Shown here piece by piece: positions 1 through 9,030 of a stretch of 64,000 nt of DNA. The position numbers were made by a program, and so were the translations under genes. The DNA comes from Anaerolineae bacterium UTCFX1 (GTDB lineage: Bacteria > Chloroflexota > Anaerolineae > Anaerolineales > Villigracilaceae): NCBI GenBank assembly GCA_002050275.1, contig MWTB01000021.1, positions 186,001 to 250,000 of the forward strand, given 5' to 3'. The number at the start of each line of letters is the position of its first letter. The stretch's first letter is position 1. The notes under the pieces were generated by a model, which worked only from the letters and a program-made list of their open reading frames with translations, did no database searches and was not told where the DNA came from.

Positions 1-2
1 TT

Positions 3-1253
3 ACATTTGCCGCGCATGGGTTAAACGTACATGGCGTAGACGTTAACCCGCGCGTAGTGCAATCCTTGCAGGCTGGCAAAATCCACATCCACGAGACGGG
101 ACTGCAAGACGTCCTTGATGAAGCTCTGCAAGTGGGCAGATTAACCGTATCCAGTCAACCCGTTGAAGCCGACGCGTTTATCATCTCCGTGCCGACTCCG
201 TTTCAGCGCGAGAAATTCGGCGAGTACAATGGAATTCGATTTAAACTAGCGGACATGCGCGCAGTGGCTTCAGCCGCCGAAGCGATTCTCCCTTTTTTGC
301 GGAAGGGTAACCTCGTGATCCTCGAATCGACTTCGCCGCCTCGTACGACCGTCGAGTTGGTCGCGCCCATATTAGAACGCTCCAACCTGCGCGCGGGGAT
401 TGACTTCCACTTGTGCTATTCGCCAGAGCGCATGTTGCCGGGCAATCTTCTTTATGAACTTGTGAACAATGCGCGCATTATCGGGGGCATAACGCCCGAA
501 TCGGCGCGAGCCGCGCGCGATCTGTATAAAACATTCGTCCAAGGCGAGATCTATGAAACGGACGCGACCACCGCCGAGATGGTCAAGATCATGGAAAACG
601 CAACGCGCGACGTAAACATCGCCCTCGCTAACGAATTTGCGCGGCTCGCCGAAAAATTCGGCGTGGATGTCTGGGAAGCCATCCGCCTCGCTAACCTGCA
701 TCCACGCATCAATATCCTCAACCCCGGACCGGGCGTTGGCGGGCACTGTATCAGCGTAGACCCGTGGTTCTTTGTCGAAGCCGCTCCCGAAGTTTCTGCG
801 CTGATCCATCAGGCGCGAAAGGTCAACGATGAACAGCCTCATTTTGTCGTTAAGAAGGCGCAGCAAGCGCTCGGCGAATTAAGAAATAAACGCATCGCCG
901 CGTTGGGTCTCGCATATAAGCCCGATGTAGACGACTTACGCGAAAGCCCCGCTGTCGAGGTCGTTCACCTGCTTCAAAAGAATGGAGCCATCGCCCGCGC
1001 ATGGGAACCCTTTGCGCCAAGCGCCAAACTCGAAGGAATTGACATGGCTGCCGATTTTGATTCCGCAATTAAAGATGTGGACGCAATTCTACTGCTCGTT
1101 AACCATTCTCAATTCCGCAGCCTAGACCCTGCAAGCATTGCGTCCAAAACCAAAGCGCGGGTCGTGATTGATGCGGTCAACGCGTGGAATCTAAAAGATT
1201 GGCAAGCGGCAGGCTTCTCGCTTCACCGTCTTGGAGACGCCAAATCGAAATGA
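3..1253 (+). CDS. wecC: UDP-N-acetyl-D-mannosamine dehydrogenase (nucleotide-sugar dehydrogenase), 5' end outside window
   Basis: This enzyme oxidises UDP-ManNAc to UDP-ManNAcA with NAD+ for surface polysaccharide synthesis. The reading frame is open to the left edge: positions 3-56 encode [19 protein letters not shown], the end of the N-terminal Rossmann fold. The GTG at 57 is therefore not the true start, and roughly 15 residues including the GxGxxG loop lie outside the window. The catalytic-cysteine motif [11 protein letters not shown] is present near codons 240-250, with the NPGPG segment before it. The C-terminal UDP-binding domain follows ([17 protein letters not shown]). The stop overlaps the wecB start (ATGA), so the two are translationally coupled and supply the same pathway. 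Closely related UDP-GlcNAc or UDP-glucose dehydrogenases share these motifs; the wecB neighbour favours WecC. Confidence 0.9.
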   Translation, partial: TFAAHGLNVHGVDVNPRVVQSLQAGKIHIHETGLQDVLDEALQVGRLTVSSQPVEADAFIISVPTPFQREKFGEYNGIRFKLADMRAVASAAEAILPFLRKGNLVILESTSPPRTTVELVAPILERSNLRAGIDFHLCYSPERMLPGNLLYELVNNARIIGGITPESARAARDLYKTFVQGEIYETDATTAEMVKIMENATRDVNIALANEFARLAEKFGVDVWEAIRLANLHPRINILNPGPGVGGHCISVDPWFFVEAAPEVSALIHQARKVNDEQPHFVVKKAQQALGELRNKRIAALGLAYKPDVDDLRESPAVEVVHLLQKNGAIARAWEPFAPSAKLEGIDMAADFDSAIKDVDAILLLVNHSQFRSLDPASIASKTKARVVIDAVNAWNLKDWQAAGFSLHRLGDAKSK

Positions 1254-2365
1254 AAATCCTCTCTGTCTTCGGCACCCGCCCCGAAGCCATCAAAATGGCG
1301 CCTATCGTCCGCTTGCTCAAACAAACGCCGGAGATCGAAGCGCGGGTATGCGTCACCGCTCAACATCGCCAAATGCTTGATCAAGCGCTGAGACTATTTG
1401 AGATACAACCCGACTACGATCTCGATCTCATGCGCGAGGGGCAGTCGTTGGCGCAGCTTAGCGCAGGAATTCTCACTCACCTCGAATCTGTGTTGGAGGA
1501 ATTCAAGCCTGACTGGATGCTCGCCGTCGGCGATACCACCACCGTTCTAACCGCCTCGCTATCGGCGTTCTATCGCAGAATCCATTTCGGTCATGTGGAA
1601 GCCGGTTTACGGACACACAACAAGTGGCATCCGTTCCCGGAAGAGATCAACCGCCGTCTGGCGACCGTCACAGCCGATCTACACTTTGCGCCTACAGAAT
1701 GGTCGAAACAAAACTTGCTCAACGAAGGCGTTGAACCTGAAAAGGTCTTTGTGACCGGCAACCCGGTCATTGACGCATTAAAATTTGTGGTCAATCAAGA
1801 CGAACCGCAGGAAATCACGGAACTGGCAGAAAGGGCGGGCATTCAAGGCGCAAAGGCGAAGAAACTGATTCTCGTCACTGCGCATCGGCGGGAGAACTTC
1901 GGCGAACCGATCGAAAATATCTGTCGCGCGCTACGCGAACTCGCCGCGCGCGAAGACGTCGAAATTGTATATCCCGTCCACTTAAATCCAAACGTGCAGG
2001 AACCGGTCAACCGAATTTTGAACGGCGTGGAACACATCACGCTTCTGCCGCCGCTGGAATATCTTCCGCTCGCGCATTTGATGAAACGCGCTTCGCTGAT
2101 TCTGACTGACTCGGGCGGAATCCAAGAAGAAGCGCCGACGTTTGGCGTCCCCGTGTTGGTGATGCGCGAGACGACCGAACGTCCGGAAGGCGTCGCGGCG
2201 GGAACGCTCAAACTTGTCGGAACAGAAACGACTCGAATTGTAGAGGAAGCAAATCGCCTGCTCGACGATGCGTCCATGCACGCGCACATGTCGAAAGCGG
2301 CAAATCCGTATGGCGATGGGCGCGCGGCAAAGCGGATTGTGGAGGCGCTGCTCGCGCAAAAGTAA
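1250..2365 (+). CDS. wecB: UDP-N-acetylglucosamine 2-epimerase (non-hydrolysing)
   Basis: This enzyme interconverts UDP-GlcNAc and UDP-ManNAc, giving the substrate for the dehydrogenase encoded just upstream. The 371-residue length is normal for the family. Visible family motifs are the start [17 protein letters not shown], the [18 protein letters not shown] segment, [12 protein letters not shown], and [29 protein letters not shown] near the C-terminus. I chose the ATG at 1250 because the protein begins there in the family and because it overlaps the wecC stop by four bases. The longer frame from 1184 would add 22 unrelated residues that overlap wecC. Confidence 0.95.
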   Translation: MKILSVFGTRPEAIKMAPIVRLLKQTPEIEARVCVTAQHRQMLDQALRLFEIQPDYDLDLMREGQSLAQLSAGILTHLESVLEEFKPDWMLAVGDTTTVLTASLSAFYRRIHFGHVEAGLRTHNKWHPFPEEINRRLATVTADLHFAPTEWSKQNLLNEGVEPEKVFVTGNPVIDALKFVVNQDEPQEITELAERAGIQGAKAKKLILVTAHRRENFGEPIENICRALRELAAREDVEIVYPVHLNPNVQEPVNRILNGVEHITLLPPLEYLPLAHLMKRASLILTDSGGIQEEAPTFGVPVLVMRETTERPEGVAAGTLKLVGTETTRIVEEANRLLDDASMHAHMSKAANPYGDGRAAKRIVEALLAQK

Positions 2366-2388
2366 CGAGAAACGCCGCGCAACATGAG

Positions 2389-2394
2389 TATAAT
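2389..2394 (+). promoter_or_regulatory. -10 box of a probable leaderless promoter
   Basis: TATAAT ends 7 bases before the ATG at 2402 and no purine-rich ribosome binding site lies between them. Transcription would begin at or next to the start codon. No clear -35 is visible. Confidence 0.45.
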
Positions 2395-2401
2395 CAAGTC
2401 A

Positions 2402-3328
2402 ATGAAAACGCCAAGAATAATTGCGTTTCTACTTCTTGCCTTAGCCGCCTTGTGGACGCCGCGAGAAAGCGCGCGGGCGCAAGATACAGGCGTGAAATTT
2501 TTTGCCGAAACGGGGCATAACGTTCAAGGAGAATTCCTCAAATTTTATAACCAAGCCCGTGAGCCAAATCTCGTATACGGCTATCCGATCACCGAGCAGT
2601 TTGTTTCGCGCGATGGGAAGACCGTGCAATATTTTCAGCGCGCGCGTTTCGAATTAACCGCAGCCAACGGCATAGCTTTAACGCCATTAGGGCGCGCATT
2701 GTATCAACCTGCCGTTCCGCTGGAAGCGAAAAATCCGTTTGCGTGCGAGATGTTTAACGGCGCGCCTGTTTGCTACGCTTTTCTAGATTTCTACAAAGCG
2801 AACGGGGGCGCAACACAATTTGGGGTTCCGGTCGCGCCCGCCGAGCAACAAGGCGACGTGTTCATACAATACTTCGAATATGCGCGTTTTGAATGGCGCG
2901 CCGAACAGTTTCAAAATCGCGTCGTGCTCACCGATCTCGGCAGAATCTATTTCGACGCGTTGAAAGAAGACGCCGCGCAACTTAGCCCGCTCGCGCCGCA
3001 AGACGCAACCATCAACCCGGTGCTGTCGCTTCGCGCGCGCGCATTCGTGGCAACGCCCATTACGCGATCTAGCGGTTCGCAAACTGTTTTCATCCTCGTC
3101 CAAAGTCAAACCTTGCAAGCCGTCGCAAACGTCAGCGGCGTCGCCGTTATCCATTTGCCCGACGGCGGGACGCAGACCATCGTATTCGCAACGGATCAAT
3201 TCGGCGTAGCCAAATTTTCATTCGATTTCGCGAATCTCAAACTGGGCGAGCTTGTATCCATCGAGGTCACCGTCAATTATCAAGGGCTGACAACTGCGAC
3301 AAAAACATCGTTCCGAATTTGGCATTAG
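2402..3328 (+). CDS. secreted protein with two GYPIT/QYFxRARFE repeats
   Basis: The function is unknown. The N-terminus is a signal peptide (basic KTPR, hydrophobic IIAFLLLALAALW, cleavage probably after SARAQ). Two related modules follow at about residues 40-105 (GYPITEQF, QYFQRARFEL, LTPLGRALY) and 120-185 (FGVPVAPAEQ, QYFEYARFEW, LTDLGRIYF). These resemble LGFP-like surface modules common in Chloroflexota proteins. The last 100 residues look like a beta-sandwich domain. I placed the start at 2402, not the ATG at 2384, because the signal peptide begins there and the 2384 start overlaps the -10 box. The gene follows wecCB by 36 bases but seems to have its own promoter. Confidence 0.6.
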   Translation: MKTPRIIAFLLLALAALWTPRESARAQDTGVKFFAETGHNVQGEFLKFYNQAREPNLVYGYPITEQFVSRDGKTVQYFQRARFELTAANGIALTPLGRALYQPAVPLEAKNPFACEMFNGAPVCYAFLDFYKANGGATQFGVPVAPAEQQGDVFIQYFEYARFEWRAEQFQNRVVLTDLGRIYFDALKEDAAQLSPLAPQDATINPVLSLRARAFVATPITRSSGSQTVFILVQSQTLQAVANVSGVAVIHLPDGGTQTIVFATDQFGVAKFSFDFANLKLGELVSIEVTVNYQGLTTATKTSFRIWH

Positions 3329-3744
3329 CCCGCCCGCAAAACATCTCTTGTCAATCGTCCTCTAGTCGAACTGAGAGACTATTTCTCAACTCAGCCTTCA
3401 CGGATCAACGCAAATTTTTGATAAAAACAAATCCGAAAATGCTTTTCCCATCCTTTTCATCTGCATTTATCTGTGGAGAATTGCGTTCGTTGTAAGCAAC
3501 GCTCGCTTAGAAAGTATTTCTTAACCTTATCAAAATAACTTTCAAGCCTTCTTAGCCGCGAAGTTCGCGAATTTACGCAAGTTTTGCCTATCAATTTTCA
3601 ATCCTTCGCGATCTTTGTGCCCTTGGCGAGTTAAGAATAACAGTCTTAATTCGCCTGTCCGGTAAAGCCAACTCAATCGCTTGCCTTCCGCGTTTACTAT
3701 CGGATCACGGCGGTATAATTGCTTCAAACTAAATCGGAGAAACT
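3329..3744. other. intergenic region, 416 bp, with degenerate repeat-like words and a promoter
   Basis: I see no convincing gene here. Between about 3400 and 3660 there are phrases of the dispersed type 'CCTTCGCGATCTTTGTGCCC' and 'CTTAGCCGCGAAGTTCGCG', which I recognise as common non-coding repeats in environmental genomes. A TATAAT at 3714-3719 and a GGAGAA at 3736-3741 serve the next gene. The 61-codon minus-strand frame at 3542-3727 lies in the repeat words and is not supported. Confidence 0.5.
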
Positions 3745-4758
3745 ATGAATATTGTTGATGTAATCAAAACTGCGGCGGCTTTCACATGGCTGGCTGCCAT
3801 CGGGCTGGGCGTCTTAGCGACTGTTCGCGCCAGCCGCCACCAGACCGCCAAAGGGTCCAGTTCGAGCGCGTTGATTCTGGTCATCGTTGCCGCAATCCTC
3901 ACCGTGTTGGGTTCGGGGCTTGTGTATGTTGAATCAAATGAACGCGGCGTAGTCAAGACAGTGCGCGCGGGAGGCGTCCGCCCGGCGGCGCTAGAGCCCG
4001 GTCTGCATTGGATTCTTCCCATCGTTGAACAAGTGGTAAATTACTCCATCTCGAATCAAACGTATACAATGTCCTTCTTACCGGAACAAGGACCAACTTC
4101 CGCTGAAGATTCGATCCGCGCGCGCACCAAAGACGGACAGGAAGTGATCATTGACGGAACGGTGATCTATCGCATTGACCCTGCCAAAGTCGTACAACTG
4201 CACATTGCCTGGCAGAATAACTACGAAAGCGGGATCGTGCGCCCCGAAACGCGCGGCGCCATCCGCGATGCGGTGGCGCAATATGGCGTGGAAGAAGTCG
4301 TCTCCACCAAACGCGAAGAGATGGTTCAGATCATCACCGATGAATTAGTGAGCAGCTTATCGAAAAACAACCTTGAACTGCTCGATTTCATTTTACGCGA
4401 TATTCACTTTAGCGAAGAGTACGCCGCCGCCGTAGAGCAAAAGCAGATCGCTGAACAGCAAGCCTTGCAAGCCGCGTTAGTCGTAGAACAGAAAAAACAA
4501 GAAGCCGAGCAAGCCCGTCAAGAGGCGCAAGGTCTCGCCGACGCAGCCGTGATCACAGCCAAAGGCAGAGCGGAAGCGGTCGTCATTCAGGCGCAAGCAG
4601 ATGCGCAAGCCAATCAATTGCTTGCCGCATCCCTCACGCCCGAACTGCTTCAATATCAATACATCTTGAGACTGGCGCCCGGAGTACAGACTATCTTTAT
4701 TCCGTCGGGCAACCAATTCATTTTGCCGTTGCCGGGCATGCCATCCACGCCGCAATAA
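3745..4758 (+). CDS. SPFH/band 7 (prohibitin-like) membrane protein
   Basis: This is a 337-residue membrane scaffold protein of the prohibitin/stomatin superfamily. Two N-terminal hydrophobic segments (about residues 8-26 and 42-62) are followed by the SPFH domain with the prohibitin-like phrases NERGVVKTVRAGGV and LEPGLHWILPIVE. A long Ala/Glu/Gln-rich helix (EQKQIAEQQALQAALVVEQK and following) is the coiled coil that drives ring assembly. The C-terminus is hydrophobic with prolines (QFILPLPGMPSTPQ). It probably organises membrane proteins or proteases; the substrate is unknown. A Shine-Dalgarno GGAGAA precedes the ATG. Confidence 0.85.
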   Translation: MNIVDVIKTAAAFTWLAAIGLGVLATVRASRHQTAKGSSSSALILVIVAAILTVLGSGLVYVESNERGVVKTVRAGGVRPAALEPGLHWILPIVEQVVNYSISNQTYTMSFLPEQGPTSAEDSIRARTKDGQEVIIDGTVIYRIDPAKVVQLHIAWQNNYESGIVRPETRGAIRDAVAQYGVEEVVSTKREEMVQIITDELVSSLSKNNLELLDFILRDIHFSEEYAAAVEQKQIAEQQALQAALVVEQKKQEAEQARQEAQGLADAAVITAKGRAEAVVIQAQADAQANQLLAASLTPELLQYQYILRLAPGVQTIFIPSGNQFILPLPGMPSTPQ

Positions 4759-4764
4759 ATCACG

Positions 4765-4788
4765 TAGGGGCAGGTAACCCTGCCCCTA
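4765..4788. terminator. hairpin, likely terminator or small dispersed repeat
   Basis: A perfect 10-bp stem TAGGGGCAGG / CCTGCCCCTA with a 4-base loop lies just after the band 7 gene. It is followed by ATAAATTT, not a clean T run, so it may be a repeat element that ends transcription only weakly. Confidence 0.45.
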
Positions 4789-4801
4789 TAAATTTACAAC
4801 A

Positions 4802-5860
4802 ATGCCCATCCCTCAAACAGGACGCGAAATCCGCCTCACGACTCTTTCAACGTGCGCGGGTTGAGCGTCCAAACTAAGCGCCGACGCGCTGACGCAAGTT
4901 CTGCGTCCCCTTCAAAATACCTTTAACTCCGCCTCCTATCCAGATCTGATCATTGGTCTGCGTGAACCGGATGACGCGGCTGTTTGGCGTTTAGACGAGA
5001 ACCGCGCGCTCGTGGTCACCACCGATTTCTTTACGCCGGTAGTAGACAACCCGTACGATTACGGCTCCATCGCGGCGGCAAACAGCATGTCGGATGTGTA
5101 CGCGATGGGCGGACAACCCTTCCTTGCGTTGAACGTCGCCGCCCTGCCGGATAATTTGCCGAACGAAATTTCCAGCGAGATCATCCGCGGCGGCGCGGAA
5201 AAAGCGCGTGAGGCGGGAGTCGTCATTGCGGGCGGGCATACGGTGAAGGATAAAGAACCAAAGTTCGGACTCGTCGTCATCGGCTTCGTTGACCCGCGCA
5301 AGATGCTGAGCAAAGGCGGGCTCCAAGTCGGCGACGCGCTTGTGTTGACCAAGCCTCTCGGTTTCGGAGTCACGACCACTGCATTGAAACGCGAACAAGT
5401 AGACGCGAGCGATCTGCAAGAAGCAGTGGACTGGATGAAGCGGCTGAACAAAGAGGCGAGTCAACTCGCTATGGGATTTGATCTGCGTGGCGGGACGGAC
5501 ATCACGGGTTATAGTTTGCTCGGTCACGGGCTTGAAATGGCGAAAGCATCCGGTGTTTTATTGAAATTTGAGTTCGAAAAAATCCCGTTTATTTCTTGCG
5601 CGAGAAAATACGCCGAGATGGGCTGTTTCGCCGGCGGCGCGTTCGACAACAAATCGCATTTTGAGTCGCAGGTGAAGTTTGCCGATTCGATTGACGAAGA
5701 GAATCGAATGTTGTTATTCGATCCGCAAACGAGCGGCGGATTACTGCTCGGCGTTCCGCAAGAAAAATTGGCGGCGTTCATCGCCCGCGCCGCCGAGGTA
5801 AACCAACCCGTCTGGACGATGGGGCGCGTCGAAACAGGGTCGGGCGTCCACGTTACTTGA
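4802..5860 (+). CDS. selD: selenide, water dikinase (selenophosphate synthetase), selenocysteine-containing
   Basis: SelD makes selenophosphate from selenide and ATP, the selenium donor for Sec-tRNA, tRNA 2-selenouridine and the Se-dependent Mo hydroxylase cofactor. Conventional gene finding starts this gene at the GTG at 5012 and loses the catalytic N-terminus. The same frame is open from the ATG at 4802 except for one TGA at 4862-4864. It reads EIRLTTLSTCAG-U-ASKLSADAL, which matches the SelD active site: Sec21 and Lys24 have the spacing of Cys17 and Lys20 in the E. coli enzyme. Downstream family motifs are DDAAVW, GGHTVKDKEPKFG and TDITGYSLLGHGLE. Full length is 352 residues, normal for SelD. 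A SECIS-like hairpin follows the TGA directly. A frameshift or sequencing error is a poor alternative because the frame is maintained on both sides. Confidence 0.92.
4862..4895 (+). promoter_or_regulatory. Sec UGA codon with candidate bacterial SECIS hairpin
   Basis: The UGA at 4862-4864 is followed at once by an outer stem GCGTC (4865-4869) / GACGC (4891-4895). Inside it is an inner stem AGCGC (4877-4881) / GCGCT (4886-4890) with loop CGAC, and a one-sided bulge CCAAACT. A stem-loop directly 3' of UGA is the arrangement read by bacterial SelB. The fold was made by eye. Confidence 0.65.
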
Positions 5861-5908
5861 AGCGGGTTATAGTACAATACAAGAAACGTTGGAAACGCTC
5901 TCAGACTC

Positions 5909-7243
5909 ATGTCCGAAATTCCCATAGAAATCAATCTTACATCTGGGCTGATCACCATCACGATCTTGCTCGTCTTGAACGGCATACTCGCCATGGCAGA
6001 AACCGCCCTGCTTTCCGTGCGCAAGGCGCGGCTTCAAAACGAACAGAACAAAGGCGACGCGCGTGCAGGTATTGTGCTGAAACTCACCGAGGATCCGAAT
6101 CGCTTCCTGTCGGTCATTCAGATCGGAATTACATCCATTGATCTATTGATCGGCGCGCTCACCGGAGCGACGATCGGCGTCTGGATCAATCAACGGCTCA
6201 GCGCCCTGCCCGCGCTTGCGCCATATAGCGAAGCGATCGGTTTGTTAATTGGCGTGTTGCCTGTAACCTATCTCTCGCTTGTGTTGGGCGAATTGGTGCC
6301 TAAGCGGTTGGCGCTGCGCGATCCAGAGGGGGTCTCATCCACAATTGCGGGACCGATGGTGTTCTTTTCAAAAATACTCTCGCCGATCATTAAGCTCTTA
6401 AGCGTTTCAACTGAATTCGTATTAAAAATTCTCGGCGTGAAGATCAGCGAAGAACCGCCGGTCACCGAAGAAGAAATTCAATTATTGATAGACCAAGGCA
6501 CAGAAGCGGGCGTTTTTGAAGAAGCCGAACACGACATGGTGGAAGGTGTGTTCAGTCTTAATGATCAACGCGTGTATTCATTGATGACGCCGCGCCCTGA
6601 TATTGTTTATTTAGATATTAACGACACACTGGCAGACGTTCACAAGAAGATCGGCGAAAGCGAATACTCGCGCTTCCCCGTACGACAGGGAACGCTCGAC
6701 ACGATTCTAGGCATCGTTAAAGCCCGCGACCTGTTGATGAAAAGTTTGAGCGGCGAAGACATCCGCTTGAAAGACGTTCTCAAGCCGGCCTTCTTCATTC
6801 CGGAGACCATGTTCGCTTCGCACGCGCTTGAAGTCTTCAAGGAAAAAGGAACGCAGATACTTCTTGTCGTTGATGAATTTGGCGGCTTGCAAGGGCTGAT
6901 TACTATCAACGACATTCTGGAAGAGATCGTAGGACAGATGGAGCACGAAGAGCCGCAAGCGACACAGCGGCAAGACGGATCGTGGTTATTAGACGGCATG
7001 TTGGAAACGGACGAATTCAAGGAAATCTTCAAACTCAACGCGCTTCCGCACGAAGGCGAGTACGAAACTCTCAGCGGATTCATAATGATGTCGTTGGGGC
7101 GCGTGCCAATATCGGCGGATCACTTCGAGTGGCACAATTTGCGCTTCGAAGTGGTTGACATGGACGGACGCCGCGTGGACAAGGTGCTCGTCACAACTCT
7201 ACCGCAACGACCAGCCGCGCAAGAACCAGTACAGGTCAACTAG
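5909..7243 (+). CDS. CNNM/CorC-type hemolysin family protein with CBS pair
   Basis: This 444-residue integral membrane protein of the DUF21-CBS-CorC_HlyC family is likely involved in divalent cation (Mg2+/Co2+) efflux or homeostasis. The DUF21 region at about residues 10-190 has three to four hydrophobic segments (TILLVLNGILAMAETALLS, GLLIGVLPVTYLSLVLGELVP). The phrase NGILAMAETALLSVRKARL is a family hallmark. Two CBS domains follow at about 205-325 (MTPRPDIVYLDIN; LVVDEFGGLQGLITINDILE), then the C-terminal CorC_HlyC domain (LDGMLETDEFKEIF; YETLSGFIM). The start is 48 bases after selD. The protein is not a hemolysin in the toxic sense. Confidence 0.88.
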   Translation: MSEIPIEINLTSGLITITILLVLNGILAMAETALLSVRKARLQNEQNKGDARAGIVLKLTEDPNRFLSVIQIGITSIDLLIGALTGATIGVWINQRLSALPALAPYSEAIGLLIGVLPVTYLSLVLGELVPKRLALRDPEGVSSTIAGPMVFFSKILSPIIKLLSVSTEFVLKILGVKISEEPPVTEEEIQLLIDQGTEAGVFEEAEHDMVEGVFSLNDQRVYSLMTPRPDIVYLDINDTLADVHKKIGESEYSRFPVRQGTLDTILGIVKARDLLMKSLSGEDIRLKDVLKPAFFIPETMFASHALEVFKEKGTQILLVVDEFGGLQGLITINDILEEIVGQMEHEEPQATQRQDGSWLLDGMLETDEFKEIFKLNALPHEGEYETLSGFIMMSLGRVPISADHFEWHNLRFEVVDMDGRRVDKVLVTTLPQRPAAQEPVQVN

Positions 7244-7302
7244 AATCGTGCTGTAGCGCTCTTTCCGCCTTACGCCGTAATATAATTTCACGCATAATCT
7301 CT

Positions 7303-8052
7303 ATGCCTACCTCCATTCTTCGCGCGGTCATCTTCGATCTCGGCGGGACGCTCATGTATGAACGCGACGCCGCTTATTCAGTCAATGCGCGCGGCGACGA
7401 GGCTCTGACCATATATTTACAAGAGCAAGGGCTTGAACTGAACCTCTCTACATTTCCGGTGGAATTCCGACGGAGACTGGAAGAGTATTTTAAACAGCGT
7501 GAAAAAGATCTACTTGAGACCGCTTATGTATTCGTGCTGCGAGACATTTTGACCAACAAAGGTTATGCGGAAGTTTCCGACCAAATTCTACGTGAAGCGC
7601 TGGATAGATTATTCGCAGTCACCCAAACGAATTGGATACTGGAAGAAGACGCTTTACAAACCCTAAAAAAGATCGGGGAAGACGGTTATCGCATAGGCTT
7701 GCTTTCGAACGCCGGCGACGATCAAGACGTGCAACAACTCTTGCGTAAATTTGGCATCGGGCGCTTTTTCGATTTCGCGCTGACTTCCGCCGCATGCGGT
7801 TACCGCAAGCCGCACGCGCATATCTTCGAGTTAGCACTGTCTAACTGGCGCTTCCTTCCTTCCGAGACAGTCATGATCGGCGACAACCTCAACGCGGATA
7901 TTCACGGCGCAAAAAACGCCGGGCTGAGGGCGATCTGGATCAAGCGGCGCGCCGACTCGCGCGAGGCGTCTCAGCCTCAAAGTTCGCCGGACGCGGTCGT
8001 CTCTACGCTGGCAGAAATCCCAGCTGCGCTCGACCGATTGCAGGTTCGATAA
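7303..8052 (+). CDS. HAD-superfamily hydrolase
   Basis: This 249-residue phosphatase-like protein has the four HAD motifs: I is VIFDLGGTLMYE (nucleophile Asp replaced in the second position by Gly, FDLGGT as in many subfamily members), II is GLLSNAG, III is the CGYRKPHAHIF lysine, and IV is MIGDNLNADIHGAKNAGL. A helical cap lies at about residues 20-120. The substrate cannot be read from the sequence; small sugar or nucleotide phosphates are usual. It is separated from the EamA gene by only 3 bases, so the two are cotranscribed. A TATAAT at 7281-7286 precedes it. Confidence 0.82.
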   Translation: MPTSILRAVIFDLGGTLMYERDAAYSVNARGDEALTIYLQEQGLELNLSTFPVEFRRRLEEYFKQREKDLLETAYVFVLRDILTNKGYAEVSDQILREALDRLFAVTQTNWILEEDALQTLKKIGEDGYRIGLLSNAGDDQDVQQLLRKFGIGRFFDFALTSAACGYRKPHAHIFELALSNWRFLPSETVMIGDNLNADIHGAKNAGLRAIWIKRRADSREASQPQSSPDAVVSTLAEIPAALDRLQVR

Positions 8053-8055
8053 TCC

Positions 8056-8952
8056 ATGACGCAGAATAAATCCATGCTTACTTATGCCGCGCTCGGCGCG
8101 GGCGTATTGGCATTAAGTTTATCCGCCATGTTCATCCGCTGGGCAGACGCACCAGGTCCCGTTACCGCGTTCTATCGTGTTTTCTTTTCTCTCTTCTTAC
8201 TGCTGCCGTTCTTCTTACCGCGCGCCAAACAAAACCCGCTGACGCTAACGCGAGCGATGTGGTTTCCCTTATTCGCAGGCTTCTTTTCCGCAGGCGATCT
8301 CGCGCTATGGACAACCTCGCTCGCCTATACAACCGCATCGAACGCGACATTGCTAGGCAACACCGCCCCGCTCTGGGTCGCGCTGGGAACATGGTTGATC
8401 TTCAAGAGAAAACTCAATAGCGTATTTTGGCGCGGGCTTGGGTTCACGCTGGCAGGCGCGCTGTTAATCATGGGCGCCGATTTTCTGCTGCACCCGCGCT
8501 TCGGCATCGGCGACCTAATGGCAACCTTTACAGGGGTTTTCTTCGGCGGCTACTATCTCTTCACCGAAAAGAGCCGCGCACGCTTCGATACGATCAGCCA
8601 CATTTGGTTCGTAGGCGTCGGCGCCAGCGCAGGGCTGTTCGCTGCCAACCTCGCAATGAAGCATCCGCTTAGCGGGTTTGATGCGCGCACATGGTTTATA
8701 TTCCTCGCTTCCGCCATTGTCTCGCAGTTGATCGGTTACATGGCGCTGGCATACGCGCTCGGACATCTGCCGGCTTCCGTCGTTGCGCCAACGATGGTTT
8801 TACAACCTGTCGCTACGACGCTTCTCGCCGTCCCTTTGCTCGGCGAAATCCCCACGATCTGGCAGGGCATCGGCGGCGCAATTGCGTTGACCGGTATTTA
8901 CATCATCAATCGTTCATATCAAACAACGTCGCCCAAAACGTCCAACATATAA
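8056..8952 (+). CDS. EamA/DMT-family transporter
   Basis: This 298-residue protein has ten predicted hydrophobic helices in two homologous EamA halves (about residues 10-140 and 155-292). Typical features are FIRWADAPGPVTAFYRVFFS in the first repeat and SVVAPTMVLQPVATTLLAVPLLGE in the last repeat. Family members export amino acids, nucleosides or other small metabolites; the substrate is unknown. It overlaps nothing but follows the HAD gene by 3 bases. Confidence 0.85.
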   Translation: MTQNKSMLTYAALGAGVLALSLSAMFIRWADAPGPVTAFYRVFFSLFLLLPFFLPRAKQNPLTLTRAMWFPLFAGFFSAGDLALWTTSLAYTTASNATLLGNTAPLWVALGTWLIFKRKLNSVFWRGLGFTLAGALLIMGADFLLHPRFGIGDLMATFTGVFFGGYYLFTEKSRARFDTISHIWFVGVGASAGLFAANLAMKHPLSGFDARTWFIFLASAIVSQLIGYMALAYALGHLPASVVAPTMVLQPVATTLLAVPLLGEIPTIWQGIGGAIALTGIYIINRSYQTTSPKTSNI

Positions 8953-9018
8953 ATTCTCTCTTCTATAGAATCCCGAACGACGCAAACATTATGCGCTTAA
9001 TGTTTATCTCTTTCCTTG

Positions 9019-9024
9019 TATAAT
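9019..9024 (+). promoter_or_regulatory. -10 box of a probable leaderless promoter for rarA
   Basis: TATAAT ends exactly 6 bases before the ATG at 9031, so initiation 7 bases downstream of the box would fall on the A of ATG. No ribosome binding site is present. The same spacing recurs at 29159 and 58010. Confidence 0.55.
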
Positions 9025-9030
9025 CTCCGC

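Noticed and set aside
372..866. 164-codon minus-strand ORF within wecC, and similar antisense ORFs in other genes
   Set aside because: These are mirror frames of strongly conserved genes with high GC; none shows motifs or start signals.
3542..3727. 61-codon ORF on the minus strand
   Set aside because: It lies in repeat-like intergenic words, has no family resemblance and no ribosome binding site.
5012..5860. selD starting at the GTG at 5012
   Set aside because: This start loses the catalytic N-terminus. The conserved SelD sequence continues upstream in frame to 4802, with one TGA that fits selenocysteine.
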